NCBI GenBank assembly: GCA_030151365.1
Contig: JASLDW010000080.1
Location: 1-32,968 of the forward strand
DNA: 32,968 nucleotides
Direction: 5' to 3'
DNA from: Lysobacter sp.
Lineage (GTDB): Bacteria; Pseudomonadota; Gammaproteobacteria; Xanthomonadales; Xanthomonadaceae
Each line of letters starts with the position of its first letter. Positions within the stretch are counted from its first letter, which is position 1. Below are positions 16,585 to 23,981 of the stretch, in pieces. The notes beneath the pieces are model-generated. The model saw nothing but the letters and a program-made list of their open reading frames with translations. It was not told where the DNA came from and made no database searches. A program made the position numbers and the translations under genes.

Positions 16585-17951
16585 TGCTGAAGCCCGACAC
16601 CTCTTCCGCCGCGATGACGCCGCGCGAAATCGTCGCCGAACTCGATCGCCACATCATCGGCCAGCACCAGGCCAAGCGCGCGGTCGCGATCGCGCTGCGC
16701 AACCGCTGGCGGCGCGCGCAGCTGTCCGACGAACTGCGCCACGAGGTGATGCCCAAGAACATCCTGATGATCGGCCCGACCGGCGTCGGCAAGACCGAGA
16801 TCGCGCGGCGGCTGGCGACGCTGGCCAATGCGCCTTTCGTCAAGGTCGAGGCCACGCGCTTCACCGAGGTCGGCTACGTCGGCAAGGATGTCGAGCAGAT
16901 CATCCGCGATCTCGCCGATACAGCAGTCAAGCTTTATCGCGAACAGGCCAAGCAGCGCGTGCGCACCCAGGCCGAGGAACGCGCCGAAGACCGCATCCTC
17001 GACACCCTGTTGCCGCAGCGTGCGCCGACCAGCTTCGGCTTCAATGCCGCGGACGTCCGTGACGAACCCTCGGCGGTCGAATCCGATACCCGCCGCAAGC
17101 TGCGCCAGCAATTGCGTACCGGCGAACTCGACGAACGCCAGATCGAAATCGAAACGGCGATCAATGTTGGCGTCGACATCATGGCGCCGCCGGGCATGGA
17201 GGAGATGGGCCAGCAGCTGCGCTCGATGTTCTCGCAGCTGTCCGGCGGCAAGACCCACAAGAAGACGGTGACGGTGAAGGCCGCGCGCACGCTGCTGCAG
17301 GACGAGGAAGCCGCCAAGCTGGTCAACGAGGACGAAGTGCGCGAAGCGGCGATCGAAGCCTGTGAACAGCACGGCATCGTCTTCATCGACGAGATCGACA
17401 AGGTCGCCAAGCGCAGCGAAGGCCATGGCGCCGATGTCAGCCGCGAAGGCGTACAGCGCGATCTTCTTCCGCTGGTCGAAGGCTCGACGGTCAGCACCAA
17501 GTACGGCCCGGTGCGCACCGACCACATCCTCTTCATCGCCAGTGGCGCCTTCCATCTCGCCAAGCCCAGCGACCTCATTCCCGAGATGCAGGGACGCTTC
17601 CCGATCCGGGTCGAACTCGGCGCGTTGAGCAAGGGCGACTTCGTCCGCATCCTCACCGAACCCAAGGCCGCGCTGACGAAGCAGTACGTCGAGCTGATGC
17701 GCACCGAGGGCATGGACCTGAGCTTCGGTGACGATGCCGTCGATCGCCTCGCCGAGATCGCCGCCGACGTCAACGAACGCCAGGAAAACATCGGCGCGCG
17801 CCGCCTCCACACCGTGCTGGAACGGTTGCTGGAAACGCTGAGTTTCGAGGCGCCGGATCGTGGCGGCACCCTGGTGATCGATCGCGCCTATGTCGACGGC
17901 CACATGGGCGAGCTGGTCAAGGATCCCGACCTGTCGCGCTACATCCTGTGA
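16584..17951 (+). CDS. hslU: HslU, AAA+ ATPase subunit of the HslUV protease
   Basis: 455 residues. HslU unfolds substrates and feeds them to HslV. Visible are Walker A GPTGVGKT (64-71), the pore loop GYVG (97-100), the inserted I-domain (about 105-240), Walker B IVFIDEID (D269, E270), the sensor region EMQGRFP and the C-terminal LSRYIL tail that docks into HslV. ATG 16584 overlaps the hslV stop (TGATG) and has GGAGG at 16572-16576 with good spacing; an in-frame GTG one codon earlier is less likely. Confidence 0.97.
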   Translation: MLKPDTSSAAMTPREIVAELDRHIIGQHQAKRAVAIALRNRWRRAQLSDELRHEVMPKNILMIGPTGVGKTEIARRLATLANAPFVKVEATRFTEVGYVGKDVEQIIRDLADTAVKLYREQAKQRVRTQAEERAEDRILDTLLPQRAPTSFGFNAADVRDEPSAVESDTRRKLRQQLRTGELDERQIEIETAINVGVDIMAPPGMEEMGQQLRSMFSQLSGGKTHKKTVTVKAARTLLQDEEAAKLVNEDEVREAAIEACEQHGIVFIDEIDKVAKRSEGHGADVSREGVQRDLLPLVEGSTVSTKYGPVRTDHILFIASGAFHLAKPSDLIPEMQGRFPIRVELGALSKGDFVRILTEPKAALTKQYVELMRTEGMDLSFGDDAVDRLAEIAADVNERQENIGARRLHTVLERLLETLSFEAPDRGGTLVIDRAYVDGHMGELVKDPDLSRYIL

Positions 17952-17957
17952 GGAAAG

Positions 17958-17986
17958 GGCAGCGGTGCCGTCGCCGCGCCGCTGCC
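17958..17986. terminator. Possible terminator between hslU and the convergent cupin gene
   Basis: GGCAGCGG (17958-17965) pairs perfectly with CCGCTGCC (17979-17986) across a 13-base loop, in the 42-base gap between two converging genes. No clear T tract follows on either strand, so termination by this hairpin alone is uncertain. Confidence 0.4.
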
Positions 17987-17993
17987 TGTCCCG

Positions 17994-18485
17994 TCACTCC
18001 TTCATGTTCGCCATGCCGCGTGGATCGTCGGCGGGGTTCACGTACTTGATCTCGAACGGGCCCATCGCCTGCACCTGGACGATGGCGCCACCCTTGCTCG
18101 AGACGGCGTGCTGCATGCCCGTCGGCAGGTTGACGAAATCGCCTGCGCCGAACATTTCGCTGTGCGCGCTGGCGGCTTCGCCCATCGAAAAATCGAGATG
18201 GCCCTGGATCACGGTGACCATTTCGTCGGTCGGATGGGTATGGCGCGGAATGCGATAGCCCGGCGGCATCTTCAGGCGGATCGTGAACATGCCTGCGGCT
18301 CCCGGATTGCCGGAGAGGACCGCGAGTTTCGCGCCTTTCGGCAGACTGGGTGGCGCGTCGCCCCACTGGGTAGCTGCGGCGTGCATGCCCGCATGCGGCG
18401 GCATCGGCATCGACTTGTGTTGCGATTCGGCGGCAAGCAGGCAGCAGGGCAGCAAGCAGGCGCTGAAGAGGGTGAGGAATTTCAT
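17994..18485 (-). CDS. Exported cupin-domain protein
   Basis: 163 residues with a signal peptide (about 1-19, ending LLAAES) and a single cupin_2 barrel. The metal-binding motif 1 is PRHTHPTDEMVTVIQG (two His and a Glu), and motif 2 contains the matching histidine in LPTGMQHAV. Single-domain exported cupins may be dioxygenases, isomerases or sugar-binding proteins; nothing here decides. GGAGA at about six bases before it supports ATG 18485 over the in-frame ATG 18491. It diverges from the CLC gene across 190 bases. Confidence 0.8.
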   Translation of the reverse strand: MKFLTLFSACLLPCCLLAAESQHKSMPMPPHAGMHAAATQWGDAPPSLPKGAKLAVLSGNPGAAGMFTIRLKMPPGYRIPRHTHPTDEMVTVIQGHLDFSMGEAASAHSEMFGAGDFVNLPTGMQHAVSSKGGAIVQVQAMGPFEIKYVNPADDPRGMANMKE

Positions 18486-18620
18486 CTGCATCTCCGTTGC
18501 GGTTTGGATCCCCCCGGGGCCGTCCCGACCATCGGCGGCGCCGATAGCGGCTGCCCGAGCGGATTCTTCGCCTGCATTTGTTAAGCCGGCGCGATTGCCC
18601 CACATTCATTTTCCAGCCAG

Positions 18621-18662
18621 CTACTGCGGGCGCATCCGCGTAGGCTGACGCCCCTTCGGGGC
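18621..18662 (+). promoter_or_regulatory. Two adjacent hairpins in the leader of the CLC gene
   Basis: The 190-base gap 18486-18675 has no gene. Just before the CLC start it contains an 8-bp stem with a bulged T (18621-18643, loop GCGCAT) and a 5-bp GCCCC-TTC-GGGGC hairpin (18650-18662), ending 13 bases before ATG 18676. They would lie in the 5' leader of the mRNA and could affect translation. They do not match a riboswitch class I know, and short stems are frequent in GC-rich DNA. Confidence 0.3.
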
Positions 18663-18675
18663 CAACACCACGCGC

Positions 18676-20517
18676 ATGCAGGACAACGACACCTCGCCGC
18701 ATACCCGTGCGGCGCTTCCGCTATCGCCGTCGCTCGATCCGACGATGACCGCCGCCCACATGCCGCGCCGGTTCCGGCCATTGTCGCGACGCGTGCTGTG
18801 GATCAGCGCGCTCGCCCTGGTGCTCGGTGCCAGTGTCGGCGTGGTCGCGCGCCTGCTTGCCGGCCTGATCGGCCTGGTCACCAACCTGGCGTTCCACGGG
18901 CGCTGGAGCAGCGAATTCTCCAGCCCTGCCGGCAATCATCTCGGTGCCTGGGTGATCGTGGTCCCGGCCATCGGCGGGATCATCGTCGGCATGATGGCGC
19001 GCTGGGGTTCGCGCGCGATCCGCGGCCACGGCATTCCCGAGGCGATGGAGCAGGTGTTGCTCAACGAAAGTCGCATCCCCGCTCGGATGACCTGGCTCAA
19101 GCCGGTGTCGTCGGCGATCGCGATCGGCACCGGCGGGCCGTTCGGCGCAGAAGGCCCGATCATCGCCACCGGCGGCGCGCTCGGTTCGCTCACCGGGCAA
19201 TGGCTGCACGTCACCGCCGACGAACGCAAGACGCTGCTCGCAGCGGGTGCCGCTGCCGGCATGGCTGCGGTGTTCTCGGCGCCGGTGTCCGCCGTGTTGT
19301 TGTCGATCGAGCTTCTGTTGTTCGAACGCCGCGCGCGTTCGCTGATTCCCGTTGCGTTCGGTGCGGTGGCAGGAACCAGCGTGCGTTATGCCATCGAAGG
19401 CAACGCGCCGATGTTCCCGATGCCCGACATCGCATCGCCAACCTTTCCGGCGATGGTGGCCTACATCGTGCTGGGATTGCTGGTCGGCGTCGCCAGCGTC
19501 GGCATCACCAAACTCACCTATGCCATCGAGGACGGCTTCGAGAAGCTGCCGATCCACTGGATGTGGTGGCCGGCATTGGGCGGACTGGTGGTCGGCGCGA
19601 TCGGTTACGTCATGCCGATCACGCTCGGCGTCGGTTACGACAACATCGCTGCGGTATTGGCAGGACAGATCGGCCTGGCCGCGATGGTCTCGCTATGCCT
19701 GCTGAAACTGTTGTCGTGGTCGATCGCACTTGGCAGCGGCACGTCGGGCGGAACGCTGGCGCCGCTGTTCACCATCGGTGGCGCGATGGGCGGTGCGGCC
19801 GGACTGGTGCTGGCGCACGGCATGCCGTGGCTGCAGGTCGATCCGCGCGTCGCGGCGCTGGTGTGCATGGCGGCGATCTTCACCGGCGCCTCGCGCGCCT
19901 TCCTCACCTCCGTGGTGTTCGCGTTCGAGACCACACAGCAACCACACGGCCTGCTGCCGCTGCTCGGCGCCTGCGCGGCGGCCTATCTGGTGTCGGGATT
20001 GCTGATGCGCAATACCATCATGACCGAGAAGATCGCGCGTCGCGGCGTGCGCGTGCCATCGGAATATGCATCGGATTATCTCGACCAGATCATGGCCGGC
20101 GATGCCTGCAGTCGCGATGTCGTCAGCCTGCAGGCGGCGCAGACGCTGGGAGAAGTGCGGAATTGGTTGATGGAGGATCATCCCGCCGCGCGCCACCAGG
20201 GATTTCCGGTATTGGACGCGAACAACCAGTTGCTGGGCGTAGTGACGCGACGTGACCTCACCAACATGCGCAATGCCGATTCGGAGCCGGTGGGATCGCT
20301 GATCCACCGCAGCGTGCTCGCCGTGCGCGAAGATCACTCCCTGCGCGAAGCTGCCGACCACATGGTCGAAGCCGATGTCGGACGGGTGATCGTGCTGGGC
20401 AGGGAGGAGCCGCATCGCATGATCGGCATCCTGACGCGTGGCGACCTGCTGAGCGCGCATGCGCAGCGGTTGCGGGAGGCGCGGGAGATCAAGAGGGTGA
20501 GGCCGAGGCGGCCATGA
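18676..20517 (+). CDS. CLC-family chloride channel/transporter with CBS domains
   Basis: 613 residues: a CLC membrane core (about 38-450) and a C-terminal pair of CBS domains (about 470-600), which in other CLCs bind adenine nucleotides and gate transport. Ion-pathway motifs are GHGIPE (117-122), FGAEGP with the gating glutamate E159, and GGTLAPLF. Compared with E. coli CLC-ec1, the anion-coordinating Ser107 position is H118 and the internal proton glutamate Glu203 aligns with L213 (only the preceding E212 is kept), so coupling to protons may differ. Chloride is the default substrate. The start is uncertain: ATG 18676 has only a distant GGGG, and ATG 18745 is an alternative. A broken thioredoxin-like gene follows 10 bases after the stop. 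Confidence 0.9.
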   Translation: MQDNDTSPHTRAALPLSPSLDPTMTAAHMPRRFRPLSRRVLWISALALVLGASVGVVARLLAGLIGLVTNLAFHGRWSSEFSSPAGNHLGAWVIVVPAIGGIIVGMMARWGSRAIRGHGIPEAMEQVLLNESRIPARMTWLKPVSSAIAIGTGGPFGAEGPIIATGGALGSLTGQWLHVTADERKTLLAAGAAAGMAAVFSAPVSAVLLSIELLLFERRARSLIPVAFGAVAGTSVRYAIEGNAPMFPMPDIASPTFPAMVAYIVLGLLVGVASVGITKLTYAIEDGFEKLPIHWMWWPALGGLVVGAIGYVMPITLGVGYDNIAAVLAGQIGLAAMVSLCLLKLLSWSIALGSGTSGGTLAPLFTIGGAMGGAAGLVLAHGMPWLQVDPRVAALVCMAAIFTGASRAFLTSVVFAFETTQQPHGLLPLLGACAAAYLVSGLLMRNTIMTEKIARRGVRVPSEYASDYLDQIMAGDACSRDVVSLQAAQTLGEVRNWLMEDHPAARHQGFPVLDANNQLLGVVTRRDLTNMRNADSEPVGSLIHRSVLAVREDHSLREAADHMVEADVGRVIVLGREEPHRMIGILTRGDLLSAHAQRLREAREIKRVRPRRP

Positions 20518-20527
20518 AAGGAGAGCG

Positions 20528-21011
20528 ATGATGGGGGCGTTTCCGCAAGCCCTCCGACTGGCAAATCGATCGCTGGTTTAATGCCCCGGATGCACTCGAT
20601 CTCGCTGCCTTGCGCGGTAAGGTGATGGTGTTGGAGGCTTTCCAGATGCTGTGCCCCGGCTGCGTCTCGCACGGCCTGCCGCAGGTGCAACGGATGCATG
20701 CCACGTCCCCGCAAGAGCAGGTCGCCGTGATCGGCCTGCACACCGTGTTCGAGCACCACGACGCGGTGACGCCGGTCGCCCTGCAGGCCTTCCTGCACGA
20801 ATACCGCATCGGGTTTCCGGTTGGCGTCGATCGCGCCGATCTGGAAAGCGCGATTCCACTGACGATGCGCGCGTACGCGATGCAGGGCACGCCGACGCTG
20901 GTATTGATCGATGCGCAGGGGTGATTGCGCGCGCAGCATTTCGGGCAGGTGTCGGATTTGCAGCTGGGGGCGGAGATTGTGGGACTGGTGGGGGAGGGTG
21001 TGCCGAGGTAA
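20528..21011 (+). pseudogene. Broken thioredoxin-like (TlpA/peroxiredoxin-type) gene
   Basis: A strong ribosome site (AAAGGAG, 20517-20523) precedes ATG 20528/20531, but that frame stops after 17 codons. Skipping one base near 20550-20552 joins MMGAFPQA to SDWQIDRWFNAPDALDL and then RGKVMVLEAFQMLCPGC, a normal thioredoxin-fold start with redox motif CPGC. The frame then runs to LVLIDAQG and meets TGA at 20922-20924; beyond it the same frame continues sensibly (LRAQHFGQVSDLQLGAEIVG) to TAA 21009-21011. Two lesions, a +1 frameshift and a nonsense codon (probably CGA to TGA), make this a recently decayed gene of about 160 codons. A 104-residue product from TTG 20610 is open but would lack both ends. 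Confidence 0.82.
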
Positions 21012-21038
21012 TGATGAGCGCACAGCACACTGTTTTGG

Positions 21039-23981
21039 CTAAAGCGACAGATTGCCTTGCGAACTCGCATCTGTGGTCGGCCTGATTCGCGAAAACGACA
21101 GCAGTTCCGACAAGTGCGCGCCCTTGTGTCGCCAATCATCGAAAATCGATTCATTGACCAGCGCATAACGCCACTCGCGGCCATCCCGGTCGCAAGGCGG
21201 GAGATCATTGATCCGGTTGCACCATGTCGCGGCGGCTTTCAGTTTGCGCTGCACATTGGGATGCGTGGTCTGTTGCTGCGACTTGGTTTCCGCGAGGTAA
21301 ATCGCATCGGCGGTTCGTACCATGAAATCCGGGAAATAGAATGCCGGTAACCCGTCATCCTTCACGTAGCGCAGGCGAGCGAATTCATGGCGGCTTTCGC
21401 TGATTTTGCAGAAAGCCTCGATATCGGCATCCGACTGGGCCCATTCGATGAAGGCGCGCTCAAGTCCGCCGTTGCGAGTCGGCCAGCCTTGTCGGGTGTA
21501 GATGCACTTGGTCGCTTCCATCGAAGTGCTTTCGCGCATCATCAATTTCGGGACTTCAGACAGGCGGCGATGCCTGACTTCGGTCTCCCCGAAGACGGTT
21601 CGCTCCTCGGATTTCACCAGCGCAAGTCCGAACACTTTCACGATGTGGTCGATGACCGGTTGCAGCAACAGTAATCGCCATCCCTCGTCATCGAAGGGCT
21701 CGAACATTTCATTGAACAGGCGATCACGGATGTAATCGTCCAGTGCGCCGGCCAGAGCTTCGGTATGAACCTGCAAATACGGCTTGGCGAGTTGCTCGGC
21801 GACCTTGTTGCCCTTGGGCAGGTCATGGCTCAGTGCCTGGCTCACGCGGCGGGTCAAGCGAGACAGGAATTCGTTGTAACCGCCGACGTTCATGACCGCA
21901 CCATCGACGCGGTAGTCGCCGAACAGCGTGCTGCTCTGCAGGTCCTGCGAGGTGAAGGTGTCGCCTTTGCCGAGCATCGCGGAGAGCTGTGCCCGGCTCA
22001 ATCCGCTGAACGCGGGCAGGGAGTGCACGTCAATCGGGGCGTGATCCAGTGTTTCATCGGCCTCGCGCAGGATGAAGGGAATTGCAAAGTCAAATCGCTC
22101 GTAGTCGTGGCGCAATCCAACGGGATCGATGTCGCCCACGCTGTCGTTGTCGTCATCATCGCCCGTGGTTCCGACCAGTCCTTCCTGCATGAGCTCGTTG
22201 TAGAAATCCTGGAATGCCGGATGTTCCACGATCGAGAGAATATCGATCAGGCTGCCGGGCTCCTCGCCGGCGTTGATTCGCTCTCGATTCTCATGCTTGA
22301 TGTCGGCGAACTCCGGATCGCGCCACATCAGGCGCAAGCCGCGGCCGATGGTCTGTTCCAGCAGAATCTGTGCCTGGCTGGAACGCAGTGGGACGATCAC
22401 GCAGATATTGCTGACGTCAAAACCCTCGCGCAGCATCAGCACACTGACGATCACACGCGGCCGGGCATGGCGGTCCACGTCGAACAGTCGCTGCCGCAAC
22501 GGTGCCCAATCCTTCTCGCCCAACTCGGCTTTCTTGCCGGAATCGACGGTGAGGACATCTTCGTCGGCCAGTCCTTCATCTTTCAGGAACTCGGCCACCA
22601 GCGGAGTCACGGTGGTGTCCTCGCAGACCACCAGCATTTTCGGATAGCGTTGCGGGTCGATGCGCGCGAAGTCACTTTCAAGTTTTCGCAGCTTGGAGAG
22701 GCCGGCGCGCAACATCACCCGCTGTCCTTGCGACAGGCAAGGGTTGCCGCTCTCGTCGCGTTCCGCCTTGAATTCCAGCGGTAGTGCGCCAATTTCCTTG
22801 CGCTTGTCCAGCACCAGCGCCTTGACCAGTCCCTGGCGCATCGCGGCCTTCAGATCGAAGTCCACGACGATGTGCGGAAAATACACCTTGCGCTTGTTTC
22901 GACCGCCGCCCACATCGTTGTATGGAGTTGCGGAGAAGTCGATCTGGACGAAGCGCCGGCCTTTCCCGGACGCAATCCGCATCAGGCTCTTTTGCCACTC
23001 CACTTCGCTGGTTTCGCCGGCGCTGCGCACTTCATGGATATGGTGTGCTTCGTCGTTGAACACCATTAGGTCGGGCAGTTCGGCGAGGAATGCCAACACG
23101 TTCCCACGCGCCCAGCGCCGATCCAGCACGTCCAGTGCATTGCCGGTCGCACGTCCCGGCACCAGAGGCAATACGCCGCGTGCAACTACGTCCGCATTTG
23201 GGCGTGCTCCCGGTGCGTCGACCGCATCTTCGGCTTCGGTTTCCTCGATCTCGTCCTCGGCATCGCTCAACAGGTGCCAATTGGTCACCGCGATCATGCC
23301 GTTGCCGGTCGCCTTCAGGCCGATTTCCGATTTCGTGCACAGGTTGGCGCGCACGAATTGGTGCACCTGTTCGCGTCGCGCCGGTGGCAGGAACAGGTCG
23401 GCGTATAGAGAAATATCCGATGTGGAGAAATCGCGGCCATCCCCGCGCTCCTTTCCGAGGAATGCGTCCAGCAGCCGCTCGTACACGATCAGTCCCGGTG
23501 CGACGATCAGGAATCGGCGCGTGAAGCGCGGATCATCACTGCCTTCGGCAATTGCGGCCGTCTTGTTGAGCATCTGCCAGACCAGAAGCGCCTGTAGCAC
23601 CCAGGTCTTGCCGGTACCGGTGGCCATCTTCAGGCAATACTTCGGATGCGCGTTCTTGGCCTGGGCGACATCCGCAAGCAGCGTCCCTTCCAGCAACGCA
23701 TCAGAACATACCTGGCGGTAGAGATCGGCGAGATCGGGGCTGTCCAGCACTTCGTGGGCAACGATCACGTTGAGGATTGCTTGTTTCTGGCCCTCATGGA
23801 AATTGAGCATGCGCGATTGGCAGGCGTCGTCGCCGAACCACCAGCGCAGCAGTTCCGCCGTCGTTGGCGTGACCAGTTCGAACAGGTCGGCGATGCCTTG
23901 TTCCAGCCCGATGGAGAGCTGTTGCGTACGTTTCGTCAACGCCTTGGCAAGCGGCAGGGGTTCCTGCGCCTCGCGGGCCAT
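21039..23981 (-). CDS. res: Type III restriction enzyme, Res subunit (helicase-nuclease)
   Basis: 980 residues. Res works with Mod to cut DNA lacking methylation, after ATP-dependent movement between two inversely oriented sites. A superfamily 2 helicase core has Walker A ATGTGKT (120-126), DEAH (310-313), SATPYND (350-356) and the motif VI QTIGRGLR. The C-terminal nuclease is visible as P884-D885 and E898-T-K900, a PD-(D/E)XK site, so the enzyme looks intact. Acidic inserts (about 239-256 and a DDDDND run near 620) are unusual loops. ATG 23981 overlaps the mod stop by one base (TGATG); an upstream in-frame GTG is possible. Confidence 0.93.
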   Translation of the reverse strand: MAREAQEPLPLAKALTKRTQQLSIGLEQGIADLFELVTPTTAELLRWWFGDDACQSRMLNFHEGQKQAILNVIVAHEVLDSPDLADLYRQVCSDALLEGTLLADVAQAKNAHPKYCLKMATGTGKTWVLQALLVWQMLNKTAAIAEGSDDPRFTRRFLIVAPGLIVYERLLDAFLGKERGDGRDFSTSDISLYADLFLPPARREQVHQFVRANLCTKSEIGLKATGNGMIAVTNWHLLSDAEDEIEETEAEDAVDAPGARPNADVVARGVLPLVPGRATGNALDVLDRRWARGNVLAFLAELPDLMVFNDEAHHIHEVRSAGETSEVEWQKSLMRIASGKGRRFVQIDFSATPYNDVGGGRNKRKVYFPHIVVDFDLKAAMRQGLVKALVLDKRKEIGALPLEFKAERDESGNPCLSQGQRVMLRAGLSKLRKLESDFARIDPQRYPKMLVVCEDTTVTPLVAEFLKDEGLADEDVLTVDSGKKAELGEKDWAPLRQRLFDVDRHARPRVIVSVLMLREGFDVSNICVIVPLRSSQAQILLEQTIGRGLRLMWRDPEFADIKHENRERINAGEEPGSLIDILSIVEHPAFQDFYNELMQEGLVGTTGDDDDNDSVGDIDPVGLRHDYERFDFAIPFILREADETLDHAPIDVHSLPAFSGLSRAQLSAMLGKGDTFTSQDLQSSTLFGDYRVDGAVMNVGGYNEFLSRLTRRVSQALSHDLPKGNKVAEQLAKPYLQVHTEALAGALDDYIRDRLFNEMFEPFDDEGWRLLLLQPVIDHIVKVFGLALVKSEERTVFGETEVRHRRLSEVPKLMMRESTSMEATKCIYTRQGWPTRNGGLERAFIEWAQSDADIEAFCKISESRHEFARLRYVKDDGLPAFYFPDFMVRTADAIYLAETKSQQQTTHPNVQRKLKAAATWCNRINDLPPCDRDGREWRYALVNESIFDDWRHKGAHLSELLSFSRIRPTTDASSQGNLSL

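Noticed and set aside
18600..18675. Fluoride or guanidine riboswitch before the CLC gene
   Set aside because: The hairpin loops and spacing do not match the consensus of either class, and the CLC motifs are not those of the fluoride-specific group.
20922..20924. In-frame TGA in the thioredoxin-like gene as a selenocysteine codon
   Set aside because: The redox motif CPGC is already complete upstream, the TGA falls where no redox residue is expected, and the gene also carries a frameshift; a nonsense mutation is simpler.
21765..22784. 339-codon plus-strand frame within res
   Set aside because: It lies antisense to conserved helicase motifs and shows no family features.
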